A stretch of DNA of 64,000 nucleotides from Daldinia sp. FL1419 (GCA_025201765.1 MU623397.1:141846-205845), one strand, 5' to 3'; positions 35,043-46,699 are shown, counted from the first letter of the stretch. Translations and numbers: made by a program. The notes: a model not told the origin generated them from the sequence alone.

Positions 35043-35532
35043 CTACTGGCATTCTCCGTACGCCGTTTGGCAGCCCTCCGCGGCAGCGCAGTGGGCAGTA
35101 GTGTTCCCGCAGTAGCCCCTGAGCCGCAACTTGTTAGCAACTATATCGTAACATTCTTGAATTCAAAGAGACGCGATAAACATACGCGAGAGAGCAGCAC
35201 GTCCCGCCCTCAGTAGGGCATCGGTACCCGTACTTGCCAGCTTCCGTAGCTCCGCAGGTACCATCGGGTGAGATCGTCTTGCCGTCTACGGGGTCGGTGC
35301 AAGCGGCCGTCGCGTTCGAGTATTTGCTCTGACATCCTACAGTCTTCAGACAGTATTCGTCCGTGGAGCCGCAGTAACCGTTAGATGAGCAACACTTCTT
35401 CTCTCCGGGGCATGTGTAGCCCTTCTGATTACCGGCCTTATCAACACCGCACGTCTCATCCGGAGATACTTCTGACCACACAGCCGTAGCGGCCAGGAGG
35501 ACAGTGAAAAGAACCGCTTTGGCGCCGAACAT
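35043..35532 (-). CDS. Small secreted chitin-binding protein with two CBM18 (hevein-like) modules
   Basis: Exons 35186-35532 and 35043-35118, intron 67 bp, give 140 residues. A clear signal peptide (residues 1-20, VLFTVLLAATAVWS) precedes two cysteine-rich modules: module 1 at about 28-67 (KKCCSSNGYCGSTDEYC) and module 2 at about 93-138 (GGTCCS, then, across the intron, GYCGNTTAHC). The CC-S-x-x-GYCG pattern with aromatic residues is the chitin-binding site of hevein-like domains. There is no catalytic domain. Small lectin-like CBM18 proteins of fungi may protect hyphal chitin or mask it from host or competitor enzymes; the role here is inferred. A TATA-like word (TTAAATATAAGG on the sense strand) lies about 110 bp upstream of the start. 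Confidence 0.88.
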
Positions 35533-37281
35533 CTTTTGTGATGGTAGAAGGGTTGGCTGTGGGTTATTTCTTTTGTGATTTTCTCTCGTCTCGTTGGTTG
35601 TCTACAACGTAGCGGAAATATACTCCAGGTGACGACCCTGCCTTATATTTAATGAAGACCATTTCCTTATCGCAGATTCTGTTTCGTAGATCTCATCTCT
35701 TTCAGCAAGATCTCCGTATACTACTAGCCTGGACCACGAACGCGCGTACGCATGCAAGCAGAGAAAGACCCAACTGGATGGAATATAGATGCCAAAATTA
35801 CTTATCGTCTCGGCACTCTAGAGTGCGTTGCAGATCTTCAGGGTCAGTTACCATAATAGAAACCTGAGCGCGCGTTGGACGATTTAGCCGAACTCCCCTT
35901 AATTCTGGCTGCCTCGGAGTGCAACCAATTGAGAGACCTAGAACGAACGGCAAGTGTCCGCGGCCGCGACCGGTGCGGCTCTCCATCTGTTATTGCTATC
36001 CTCCTGGATACTGCCGGAGTCTTGGGCCAATATAGATCACGCCATCTTCCGAGAGACTGGAACCTCCAGGTCGCATCCGGATGCCGGCCTCACTCACTTA
36101 GGCAGAACGTACTTAGGTAACGCAAATGCTATCCCCAACTGCGATCCCCAACTGCGATTTGATATAAGCGCAATACTTACAAAATATTGAATAAAAATTT
36201 GCATCTCCGGCCTGAAAGGTTTTCCAAAGTTGGAAATATCGAGACGCAGGTAAATCGTCGATTAAATTGGGAGGTCAAGTATCTCCTTATATTGAGTAAT
36301 CGTCGGCCGGTACTGAGGTTGGCGGCTTCGTCGGATAAAGCGCAATTAGATCAAGCTTTTTAGAGAAGGCCGACATGGCCGTATCGTCGGCATAGCCCGC
36401 GGCGTGTCGTATGTCAAAAAGGATGTTGATTTCAAGTTTCCGATTAAAATTTAAAGCTCTAGTTAACCTAACGTTTAATAACTATTAATAACCTACTGAT
36501 TACCTAAGGTACGTAGCCTACGAAGAGTGCGTGCGGGTCCATCAGTCTAAAACACCAAAAAGTTATCGTAACCTTAAAAAATGCAATTGCTATAAGCTTC
36601 AATACATAGAATAATAATCGTAACGCTTTCGCAATCATATTTCCTTACCCCTCCAACTAAATCAAACACCGTTTATAGTTCCCTAAAGTTAAAGATAACG
36701 GTCATGTCAAGGAATATTGCTGAAGAACTTACTCCTAACCCGTTAAAAATCGCCCACTGTGTAATAAGATATTGCGTACTATGGTATGATCTCAGGTGGG
36801 TTTGGGGAGAATCACTTTCCATTCCCCTATAAGCATGCTCCGCGGTCTATTTTCTCTTCATCACTTAGCACGGGACCTTTATCTTCTCGCCATTTTGCTG
36901 ATGACTGATGACTGATGACTGATGACTGATGACTGATGACTGATGATACGGAAGAGTTGGCCGTTTTATTTGTCAGCAGCGATTCAACCAATGACAGGGC
37001 ATTTTACGAAGCGTTAGGATGTAGCATAGGATGTAGCATCTGAGGGTGTAGTAAGCTCTCTCAGTCGATGTCGTGATTGAACAACTATTCATCACACAGG
37101 CAAATTTCGTAGGTAGGCTTACGATTACGCTCATTCAAGAAGTTGCATCGAAACCATAAAGTGAGGAAGGCCGTTGCGAAAAAAATAAAGGATCAAAATA
37201 AAAAGAAGCAGCCGTCAAAAAATAGCAATATAAATCCGTTAACATACAATACCTTGCTAGGTATTTGTTCAGAGTTTCGTC
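35533..37281. other. Intergenic interval, 1.7 kb, promoters of two divergent genes
   Basis: Lies between the CBM18 gene (minus) and the metallo-hydrolase gene (plus). Holds the 7-bp tandem repeat at 36899-36946. No credible gene; short frames lack domain similarity. Confidence 0.55.
36899..36946. repeat. Tandem repeat of TGATGAC, nearly seven copies
   Basis: Six perfect TGATGAC units and a partial seventh. It lies about 340 bp upstream of the metallo-hydrolase start. Confidence 0.92.
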
Positions 37282-38088
37282 ATGGTAAACGCCACGTTCA
37301 AGAGCGATATTACCGTAACCTACATCGGAACGGCTACTGCGATCCTGGAAATAGATGGGATTACCTTTCTAACCGATCCGTACTTCTCTCCAGAGGGTAC
37401 GGCGTGGGATGTCGGTATTGCAAAGTTGACTAGCCATTACGAACCAGCCCTTTCCCTTTCTCAGCTACCACCCATCGATGTCGTATTGCTCAGCCATGAG
37501 GACCATCCCGATAACCTCGACGAGCTGAGCCGACAGAGTCTACTCGACGGCCGACGCGTCTTGACTACTGTTGATGGGGCTGCAAAACTCCGCCCTAGGC
37601 CTGGCGTGCGCGGGTTGAAACCGTGGGAGGTGACAGATTTGGTTATAGGCGGCACTCGATTCGAGGTGACCGCTACGCCATGTAAACATCTCCCTGGCGG
37701 GGAATGTGCGGGATTTATTCTCACGACCTCTTCGTTTGGAAAGACAGGAAACCTACCGAACGCCATATTTTTCTCTGGTGACACCATCTACCTGGAAGAG
37801 CTATTGCGCATACGAGATCATTTTCACATCTCGCTTGCGCTGTTTAACCTGGGTGCTGCGGCTGTTGTGCTCCCGGGTGCGTCTGAGCCGTTACAGATCA
37901 CGATGGATGGTGCCCAAGGCGCCCAGCTGTTCCGCGAACTTGATGCGGATGTGCTGGTACCACTACATTTCGATGCATGGGATCACTTTTCCCAGGGCAA
38001 GGAGTCTCTCAAGGACGCGTTTGAGGAATCTGGAATTGAAGAGAATGTCTGGTGGTTGGAGCCTGGAAAACCCGCGAAGATCTTCTAA
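37282..38088 (+). CDS. Metallo-beta-lactamase-fold hydrolase, UlaG-like
   Basis: One exon of 268 codons. The MBL fold is seen in TVTYIGTATAILEIDGITFLTDP (split: TVTYIGTATAILEIDG and ITFLTDPYFSP), then LLSHEDHPDNLDELSR, the altered metal-ligand motif HExHPDN of this subgroup instead of HxHxDH, TATPCKHLPGGE (third His), FSGDTIYL (bridging Asp) and VPLHFDAWDHF (last His). Such cytosolic UlaG-like enzymes act on lactones or phosphoesters in bacteria; the fungal members are of unknown substrate. The start chosen has a protein-like N-terminus directly after, and no signal peptide. The gene is intact and intronless. Confidence 0.85.
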   Translation: MVNATFKSDITVTYIGTATAILEIDGITFLTDPYFSPEGTAWDVGIAKLTSHYEPALSLSQLPPIDVVLLSHEDHPDNLDELSRQSLLDGRRVLTTVDGAAKLRPRPGVRGLKPWEVTDLVIGGTRFEVTATPCKHLPGGECAGFILTTSSFGKTGNLPNAIFFSGDTIYLEELLRIRDHFHISLALFNLGAAAVVLPGASEPLQITMDGAQGAQLFRELDADVLVPLHFDAWDHFSQGKESLKDAFEESGIEENVWWLEPGKPAKIF

Positions 38089-38740
38089 CGAGCGCATAAA
38101 AGAAACGCATAAAATATACCAACGTACCCGAGGCCGGCGTCGACTGGAAATTGTACAGCGCAGATAGTCGTCCGAGTTCCTATCACTCTTTAATATCAGG
38201 TATCTTTATGCTTGGGATCCGAAAAGGTCGTCCGTCTTACATGTCTATTCGCCGCAGGTGCAGTTAATCTCCACGAGCTGACCCTACCACTTTCCCTTTT
38301 AACCTAGAGGATATCCCCGCCGTGTTTTGAAGTTCCTTGACCCTACGTGGGAATTCGAGTTCTATTAATGGCATCAAGCTCGTTCCCCTCTATTGTAACC
38401 ATTCCCCCACCATTCCCCCCACTTTCTTGCCCCTATTCCTAGTTGAGAGCTTTGCGTATATTGATGCATTGGTCGAAAATCCCGATGCAGACGCTTTTGA
38501 TTTGGGAAAAGCTTGGATCTCTGGCTATCGAATCAGAGAGATCGAGGTCTATGGAAGCAACCCGTCTCTACATAGCCACATATTTGGTCAATGAGTTAAA
38601 CTAGTAGTAGCAGCATCTATTTACAATTATGGCTTTCTGAAATCAGATAGCATATTAACCACGCGGATCTCAAAAACCGCCTCCCTTGACCCTTACGTTA
38701 GCTTGCCTTATCTATCCTGTGGGCGGGAACGTTAGGCTGG
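38089..38740. other. Intergenic interval with a short coding-like fragment
   Basis: An 85-codon frame at 38337-38594 has a protein-like C-terminal half (FAYIDALVENPDADAFDL, GKAWISGYRIREIEVYGSN) but a non-coding-looking first half. It may be a fragment of a lost gene. Nothing else seen. Confidence 0.4.
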
Positions 38741-39631
38741 CTAACGTGCCGGGTCTATATTCTTTCTGCGTTTCTCCTTGATACCTAACCCCCATTCGTG
38801 CGCTGCTTGGGCGATTTCGAGGGCTGCCGTCTCGATCTGCCTTGCTCGAACGATAGCGTCTTCCTTTCTATCAGCCTTCAACGACTTTATCATTTTATCT
38901 ACTAGGTCGAGCACCTCTAGATGAACTGGATTCGAGTCGAAGGCTCGTTTAATCTGACCAGGCGTTGGTGTTCTTGAAGGCTGGCTCCGTCCGGACGATA
39001 TTTGCGCATCGCATTGTTGTCCATCGTATAGGCAATTGCTGCATATAGACCTAAGCTTGCTGGCGCTATCTGATGGTTCCAATAACTCTTCGTCGGAATC
39101 CACGACGATGCATCCCGGTGATACCCCTTGACGTTTCTGACAATGTGTGCATTGAAACTGCCGAGGAAGTATCATACCCCTCTCGTATAGCATAATAGCT
39201 TCGACTATCCTCGTCAATTCTAGGTCGGGACATTCTCGGCTATTAAGACGCCTCCACGCCCTTCGAATTGGAAGTCTCCCAAGCCGGCGAATCGCTGGCG
39301 TTTTGGCAACTCCCGATGGAGGTAAGCAGACCGGATCGTAGACGTAGTCCCAAACGGCAGGCGCTTTGGCTGCTTCTGTGAGATCTTGTTCGATAATATC
39401 CATAGCTTCCCAATATCTATCTCTCATCTCGTATCCCTCTACGCTCTCCGACCGTCGTCTGGGCCGCCTTCGGAACCGCCTCGCGGGGGTGTCTGTATGT
39501 GGGCGCTCATCCTGGGTATCTGTCTGGGTCTTGAATCCCGAAGGGGGGTCGGGAGCATGCCTCTCCGGGAACGTATCGTCAGTATCGGGGTCGTTGAGCG
39601 TCACGCGAGCGATATAACCTTCGTAAGCCAT
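38741..39631 (-). CDS. DUF3716-like cysteine-motif protein
   Basis: One exon of 296 codons. A six-cysteine cluster, C161-x2-C164-x9-C174 ... C197-x2-C200-x6-C207 (QCTHCQKRQG, GCIVV, CSNCLYDGQQC), matches the layout of the fungal DUF3716 zinc-finger-like region. It is preceded by an Arg-rich stretch (RRFRRRPRRR, residues 51-60) and followed by a helical tail (IVRARQIETAALEIAQAAHE). DUF3716 proteins are numerous in filamentous ascomycetes, without a settled function; metal binding and nucleic-acid contact are inferences from the cysteines and the basic patch. The start is the only ATG before the conserved part. Confidence 0.75.
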   Translation of the reverse strand: MAYEGYIARVTLNDPDTDDTFPERHAPDPPSGFKTQTDTQDERPHTDTPARRFRRRPRRRSESVEGYEMRDRYWEAMDIIEQDLTEAAKAPAVWDYVYDPVCLPPSGVAKTPAIRRLGRLPIRRAWRRLNSRECPDLELTRIVEAIMLYERGMILPRQFQCTHCQKRQGVSPGCIVVDSDEELLEPSDSASKLRSICSNCLYDGQQCDAQISSGRSQPSRTPTPGQIKRAFDSNPVHLEVLDLVDKMIKSLKADRKEDAIVRARQIETAALEIAQAAHEWGLGIKEKRRKNIDPAR

Positions 39632-41217
39632 ATCGAGAGTCTTGCCATAAAGGTGTAGGGTGGAGGGACAGAAGAGAGCAGCAGGAAACCCGAGAGTATT
39701 AATGACATTGGAGGCAAAAACTGGATCTGCTGAAGAATACGCATCATACTTTCGGTGCTAGCTAAACGACGCAGCTATTCGGAGCTTGCCTTAGTTGATG
39801 GATCCTCAATTTTGACTATGTAAGTATTAGGTAGCCGTTGGACCTTCGTCAACCGAACTCGGTCTGTCGGTTGCCCCCCTTGTAAGGATTTAACGCCACT
39901 CGCTTGCGTTGGTATTTGTACCTCTCACGATCTTGGCGAATTAGTCTCGGGACATTTCCAATTCGTTTTGAATTGGTAATTATTTGCAGTCGCCGCCTGT
40001 ATGAACCATTAACCTAGAGGTTCCTTTGAACCTAGGGGGCCTAGTGATTATTGACCTGGGACCTGGGTAAGTCATACCATCCAGCTTCGCCGACGCCCCT
40101 TTTTACGGTACTTAGACTTGGAAATACCATCGATTGCGAAGACGGTACGCGGCAGTCGGCGAAGAAGCATCTATGACACTGGGGTAAGCGAAACCCCCAC
40201 GATCAGAGTGGGAATAGCTCTATGTGGGGAAGTAAGGCCTTTGAAGTTGGAGAAGTTTCTTGCAAATTTGACACTAGAGGGCGACACTACGAATCCGTAC
40301 GAGATGAAAATGGTAAGTATGGAGGCTAGGCTCTTCTGTGGAGTATGCCGGAGGCGTTCCGCTACCACTCAGGAAGGACCTGTATTCCCGGTTCTAGTGT
40401 ACTTAGGCAACCTACCTACACTAGCTACCTACCTAGGTAGCAGGCTTTAGGTACCTGTTCCGTTAGCTAATTTTCTTAGCTCTGTGGGGATGTGGAATTT
40501 TGGTTTTGGAGCCATTCATTTCCCATGACCTGACACCTGACACTTGAACTTTACAAGCGGGGAATAGTGGGTTTCTCGGTGAGAGGAGAACGCTCCGTAT
40601 AGCTCTATAGTGAAGTAAGTACCTTGCGCACCTACATATAGAACTCCATAATTCGTTCCAAGTTCGTCAACCTTAATAATATAAGAACATACTGCGATGG
40701 TTTAGCGTATAACCATCCAACTTTCCTTGACCTAGTTATTTAAAACGTGGGGGTTTACAATTCATGCGGGACGCATTTAGGAAACTGTTAACCGTAACCT
40801 TGATTGGCACCTCTTATTCCAATTAGGTGGTGGTGGTTCATTTGGGGGATACCTAGAAGAAAGTGCCTTGAAAGGTTATATGAGCCCCCGCATCCTAAAT
40901 GGGAAGGTACAGGGGTTTGGTAGCCAATTAGAGGTCGCCTATTACCCGACCGGTATGTATGCGGTAGGTACCTAGGTACTTATGTAAATGGTTAGTAAAA
41001 TGGAATAATCTCCAAGGGGAATAAACCGCAACCTCTAGAAATAATTATCATTTTAGGAGATGCATACGTCTGTATAGCCTCAAATTATAATTTCCTTCTT
41101 GATTAGTAGTCCCCTAATAATAAAATCCTCATAGTATACTATTCTCTTTATGACATATTCCAAAATATCGTCTATCACGATAAATCATTACATTAAAAAA
41201 CATCCAAGTGTTTAAAA
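39632..41217. other. Intergenic interval, 1.6 kb
   Basis: Contains several TACCTAGGTA words (40430, 40975). A 110-codon frame at 40118-40450 is not called because it ends in palindrome-type sequence and has no domain. Nothing else noted. Confidence 0.55.
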
Positions 41218-43105
41218 GTGTCGACTTTGACCATGTCCGAATCTAGATTAGCCGCTAGACCTGCCCGGTTCCACAAAGCTTTGCCAGAAGTCGAGGATAT
41301 TGGGCTTCGGGAGCTTAACTTGGGTGGAACACTTAACTGCACATCTAGTACCCCTCTACCCGCTTACTCGGAGCTTGGCCCCTACCCTCAAGATGACAAC
41401 AACGCTCCCGCCGAGGCTACCGAAACCATAGTCGAACCAAACTCAACTCGACTTACTGTTGATCTAGCTATGCCGCCGCCAGCAGACCCCTTCACTCGAA
41501 AGGGATGTCGATGATTAGAACAGAAGATTAGCCGCAAGGTTAGGTGGCGGCTTATACCATTAGCCTTATTGTCTTGTCAGTTTATCTACTCCCTACTCCT
41601 CATTGATTTCTTGTCGCTTGATGTAGAGGGCATTTATGGTTCGACTAGGCCCCCTCAAATGTTCCTATGTACTCGTGCTTTTAGGTCTCTTAATCCAACT
41701 GGATTGTGTAATTTTTACGCACTGCCAGCCATATATCGGGCGCGCTTTTAACTACACCGAATCGCGGTACAAGGTTTGCTACCTATGTCGAGGTGACTCG
41801 ATTAACGACTCTTTACTCATATTAAGTTAGTGGATCGCGGCTATGAGAGAGGCTGGTCATGTTACATTCCAAGGTAAGATCCCCGGAGGTTATAATAAAT
41901 TGACGATAGTTAATCCTCTTTGAGTTCCTTTCAATCTGTTCCTAAGCGCGACCGCCAGGCCTTCGGGCTATCCATGTGCCATATTGTGCGCTTGGGGCTC
42001 GATTCAATTATTCCTCCGAAACGCGTACGATTCTCCCTCTGCTTTTATCCTCTATAAGATAATGGGTATACTAGAATTGGCCGTACTCCCCGGTTTCCTC
42101 TATCTGTTTTCTTGCTGGTGTACGAAAAAGTCTACTGGCAGGCATATCTCCCTGATGGTTGCACTGTGGTCGATAGCTTTGTTTATCATCAGCCTGGTCT
42201 CTATTAGAACCGCATCTGATATTCCGATGGATGATATTCGCAAGGCGTACGACAATTACTCACTTATATCTGGAGCTATCGCTGTAATTTCAGCGAGTCT
42301 ATGTTACAAGTTACCACCTGATCTTCCTCGTTCGACTGAATGGCTCTCAGAGGCCGAGAGCTATATTGTTATCTACCACCTAGTAGAAGCCTCCGGATGG
42401 CCTCGCCCTGTCCAATACGAGGACCTACCGAGTTGCGAATATATTTTGTACAGCCTAGAGCGTGCCCTCATAGGTGCAAAGATCAGGCTCTTGGTATGTT
42501 CCACCCGCCATGCCTCATAGAAGCTTAACTTCCTAACTGCTCCATCTTGCAAGAGTCTACTCAGTATATTTTCTCGTCTCATTAGTAGTTTCAGCGTTCG
42601 GTAACTTAGAATACTCGGCCTCATTTAGAGATAACTTCGAAGATGCCTCAGGATTACGCCAAATCTGTAGGCGTGTTGAGGTCAATTTTTATGTGAGACG
42701 TGCAGACAACCGGGCACGCTAATAAATTAATAGATTCTCTGCTGGAGCGGTTCTTGCTTTGGAGGAATTTGTACCGACCTGGAAGGACGCCGAGATTAGA
42801 TCATCCAAAAGTCTTTGTTCAATTCCGCATTGATTAACACAGTCATCTTAATATCCACGTTTTCCCCCATTGCGTTCGCGCCAGAAACGGCAGCAAAGGT
42901 CCTCTATATAGCGATTTTCGGTTTCCTTCCGTTTTATTTTCTCGTCCTATCCGTCACTCTGGCTTGGGTATTAAACTGCGTTCCATGGGATCGGTCAAAA
43001 CGAGCGGTTTGTATCGCAATGGCGACTAGTTCTATAAACCTAGCTAACCTTCGCGCCCTTGGAGAACCCCAAATTACTGAAGCTACCCCGGAAAATGTAT
43101 CCTAG
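41218..43105 (+). pseudogene. Decayed MFS transporter of the allantoate permease (Dal5/Tna1) type
   Basis: Pieces of one transporter lie in order on the plus strand in several frames. The N-terminal cytoplasmic tail (41218-41511) is followed by an in-frame TGA (41512-41514), and the same frame goes on with KISRKVRWRLIPLALLSCQF, typical of the first TM. Then, shifted, VPFNLFLSATARPSGYPCAI (family EVPSNLxLK), CAWGSIQLFLRNAYDS, a TM4-5 region (KIMGILELAVLPGFLYLFSCW), an ISASLCYKLPPDLPRSTEWL block that ends the first half in Dal5 relatives, and at 42815-43105 the last TMs (FLPFYFLVLSVTLAWVLN). The middle and much of the second half are missing or unreadable. Stops and frame changes cannot be removed by plausible introns, so the gene is dead. 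The missing GTT start of EVP (about 41923) looks like a one-base loss. Confidence 0.8.
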
Positions 43106-43413
43106 AACCGTATGCTACTCGGAGCGACGTTATCCCTGAGCGCGGTAACATCTATAGCAACTTTAATAGTACAAACGATACTGAGGGTGCCAATTTGTGG
43201 ATGTTGAGCCGTCGAGGCAGATGGGAACACCCGCCTTTATTTAAATTGTACGCGCTAACGTTAGATTATGAGTTTGAAGGCCGAAATCATACATTCCAGT
43301 TTATCGAGTAAGCATCATTGCAACACGGATAGGGAGGTGCAAACTAACGGGGACATTGTCGTTTCGTCTTGGGCGTAGTTAGCGAGGCTGACCCAATAGT
43401 GATTTCCTGGGCC

Positions 43414-43432
43414 TTTTTTTTTTTTTTTTTTT
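43414..43432. repeat. Poly-T tract, 19 bases
   Basis: An uninterrupted T run in intergenic DNA; possibly the trace of a retro-inserted poly(A) tail, but no element body is recognisable next to it. Confidence 0.8.
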
Positions 43433-43488
43433 CCGTAGAGCGAGGCGTATATCATTTCTAATTCAACTGAGCCAATCATTTGTTTATA

Positions 43489-43506
43489 TAGGTAGGTACC
43501 TACCTA
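43489..43506. repeat. 18-bp perfect palindrome
   Basis: TAGGTAGGTACCTACCTA equals its reverse complement; same family as the other TACCTA/TAGGTA palindromes. Confidence 0.85.
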
Positions 43507-44417
43507 GGTTCTGGTGTCGGTATGAACTTCGGCTTCGCCAATAGTGAGCTTTACACCCCATCTCTCAACTTTGGTCAGCGGAATTGCCTTGTTTTAATGT
43601 CGTTGATGTGGGTGGGTTTGGGCGCTAGAAATAAATGCCTAACCTAGGTAGATATGTATCTACTAGGAGTGTTGAGAAATGCTGTGATTTGTCCAGTCTA
43701 TAAGTCCCATTAAAGCGGTCCCTTAGTTCCCAGTACCACGAAATGTCCAAACGATGGCTATATTTAATATGTATAAATAGGGGTCCAGGCATGGTTAATT
43801 GTGACCATGGCGAAGGGGAGCTTATGGTTGTGGGAGTGTGCTACAATCACATCCAATCTCTGGAGCCGTATGACTTGGGTATTTTGACAGTGACCCGAGA
43901 ATATACCACGTAACGGGATACTTCGTAATGGAGATCGTCGATGATGTAAGAAAGCGGTGCTGTGGTCGTTAGAAACGGAAGATGGTCTATAGATTATTCC
44001 TAATAACCCAAGTACGATGTATAGGGTTAATACTACGGGTATATAGAGGGGCCTGGGGGGAAGGCCTTGGAACCCGTATTACTCCTAGTCTAACTATGGC
44101 CCTGGCTGACATATTGGGCAGCCTAACAGAAGAGCTAAGAACTAGACACGTAAACTGTCCCTCTTATTCTCATAGTAGCTGACGAGTATAGCTGCGCGTA
44201 AATGCAGTAAATACAACGGTAACTACGATGCATCACTTCTAACACGGCGCCGGGTGATGCGTGCCTCAAACCTCCTCACCCTGTGTCATCCTTGATACGC
44301 GTCAGATGCGTACGCTCCATCCCTGTGTTTAGTCGAGAGAACATTTCACAAGCGCATTCACGACCGTATCTTACATCCTGCGAAATGTTAGAACATGGTA
44401 TCTAGTGCTGTAACGTG

Positions 44418-46699
44418 TTAGACTTGCCTTTCAAGAGGGCTCAGCCCAAGCAGCCGCATGCAGTTTCCTACTACTATCCTGGCGGCGTCATATAACGCCA
44501 TACGAGCCGCCTTCAGCGCGGGATCGCTACCTACTACTTGTAGGTGGTCATAGCTACTGCTGATAACGTGTGTGAGTCTGAAGAGGTACGTTACTACCGT
44601 AGTCGGTTCGAGAGTCCGAAGCGTGTTCTGAGCCACATCCGGCCATTGAGCAAGTAATCGGACCACGTTGACAGCGTGAGGCTCGGTGAGAAGTGATAGA
44701 TCCGCGTTGGCCATCTCTTCATCTGAGACATTTGCCCGACGCTTGATAGACGAAAGTCGAGTGTGTGCGTATTGCAAGTAAGGCCCTGTGTCTCCTTCGA
44801 AAGACGTCATCACCGCTAAATCGAAGGTATAATTATTACCTCTAAACGTGATTTATATCAGCTTATTAGGCCCTCCCTTACTGGTGGATTGATAACATAC
44901 CTCTTTCCACTCATATCTTGGGTCATGACACTGCTAATTCCGAGAGTATCGGCGGTACCTTCGGGGTCCTCTACTTGAGAATATTTGGCTTCGTTTTTCC
45001 GCATGACCTCGTGCATATGGTCGGCACAATCCCTCAGGATGTCGTCCAAGCTGTGAATATATGTCAGCTAGGCGCAAATAGCAGGGCGGAAGGCGTACAA
45101 TTTGACGGTACCCTTTCGGGTACTCATTCCTAACACTAGGCCAAAGTTGATATGTTGGCAGCGAGCTGCGATATCTTTGTACCCGAGGAGCTCGATAATC
45201 TTAAAGAGCTGCTGGAGATGAAGATCTTGCTGGCTAGCAACGACGTAGATCATATGGTCAAACTTGTATTTCTCGTATCGGCCCAAGAGCTCGGCGATAT
45301 CTCGCGTGAGATATAGGGCGGTACCGTCCCTCTTCCTGATAACCGTTCGTCCGAGACGTTTGCCTTCCTTGCCAGGTATAAGCTCTGTAAAGTCGACGAG
45401 AACGGCGCCCTGGTCTTCACGCGTAATCTTCTTTTCGGCCATCTCCCTGGCTACCCTTTCCATCGCCTCTTCGGTTACCTGACTCTCGCCGCTGTATTCG
45501 TCGAACTTGATGTTTAGTCTGGCGTACGTGGCTTTGTATCGGACGATGCTCAAGTCTCTGAAACGCTTCCACAACGCGAGAGCCTCTTCGTCGCGGTCGG
45601 TCATCTTGCGGAAGTATCCTCGAGCCTGTTCGTCCAAGCTGTTGGCTAAAAGCTCGGTAACGTCCTGGCCCTCCTTCTTCTTCGCCTCGATGGCCGCCAG
45701 CTCTTCTTCCTTCTCCGCATTTATGCGAACGTAGAGCCGAAATAGGTGGTCGATGGGGTCCTTCTTTAAAGCTTCCTCGTCCCCATACTTCTCATAGGCC
45801 AGAGCGAGGAGACCGTACTGCTTACCCCAATCGCCGAGATAGTTGATCCTGACGACATCCCACCCGGCACCTTCGTACAAGTTTGCAAGGAAGCTTCCGA
45901 TGATCGTGGATCGAAGGTGGCCAGCGTGGAAGGGCTTCGCAATATTTGGGGAGCTGAACTCGACGACGATCTTCTTCTTTCCCTTGCTAGGGTCCTTGGG
46001 GTCTTTTAGACCGAGAAAGGGATTGCGTCCGTATTCGACACCAAGATTGCGAACCATAGGAATGATGGATTGCGATAGAAGACCACCCCTGGCGAAGAAG
46101 GAGAGGAAAGGTCCGGCAGCCGTAGGTTTTTCAAAGAGAGGATCGTCTTCGGGAAACTATGGAAATAGAAAGTTAGTCGGCGCATATATACGATTTACGG
46201 AAAGGGTGATTATTACCTTGGCCGCCCATTCTGTTCCTAGCGCGTCCGGCTTTGCGCCCTTTATTCTAAGGGCGGGGATAGGTAAGGTGAAGTCGCCCTT
46301 ATCGAGAGCGTTCGTCCATTGGATGGCGGAGTGAATCTTGTCGGAGGCGACGCCAGTGATGGGAGCGAGCACTTCTCCAATATGCACTCGGTAGAAATCG
46401 TAAGGATTAACGTTGGGATGCGTCGTGGGGTATTTTTCGGTGATAGACTCGAGCGTCAGGCCGTCTAGCTTTGAGAGGACTTCACTTATAGTACCAGCTG
46501 GCGCCATGTTGCTAGCGGCGCGTTTCTGGAAGGCTGATGGATGTTGGCGATGAGATTTAGTAAAGTGGTAAGGGCTGAAAGGTGGTGTAGTAATAGAGAA
46601 GGCAATGTTAGATTTGAATAAAGGAGATTGCCGATATCTAAATGGTTTGACCGTGCGAACGATAATTGTTCTAGATTGATTAAGACGGCCGACTGTCAT
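44418..46699 (-). CDS. Arginyl-tRNA synthetase, with a candidate mitochondrial presequence
   Basis: Exons 46217-46699, 45099-46156, 44901-45050 and 44418-44841 encode 704 residues; introns 60, 48 and 59 bp. Class I features: SSPNIAKPFHAGHLRSTIIG, with the HAGH version of HIGH, GDWGKQYG, an ArgRS-type insert, LVLGMSTRKGTVKF in the KMSKS position, and the anticodon-binding alpha-helical domain with TSFEGDTGPYLQYAH. It charges tRNA-Arg. The first 64 residues before the second in-frame Met (ATG at 46507, MAPAGTISEV) contain no Asp or Glu and many Arg/Lys/Ser, as in a mitochondrial presequence. Initiation at 46507 would give a 640-residue cytosolic form, so one gene could serve both compartments. 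Junctions restore family sequence. Confidence 0.93.

Larger units (their letters stand above)
43106..44417. other. Intergenic interval, 1.3 kb
   Basis: Contains a run of 19 T (43414-43432) and the 18-bp perfect palindrome TAGGTAGGTACCTACCTA (43489-43506). No gene recognised. Confidence 0.6.

Noticed and set aside
38337..38594. 85-codon frame after the metallo-hydrolase
   Set aside because: Only its second half looks protein-like; not enough for a gene call. Kept only as a remark on the interval.
40118..40450. 110-codon frame
   Set aside because: The last part is translated palindrome sequence (TACCTACCTAGGTAGC) and the rest has no domain.
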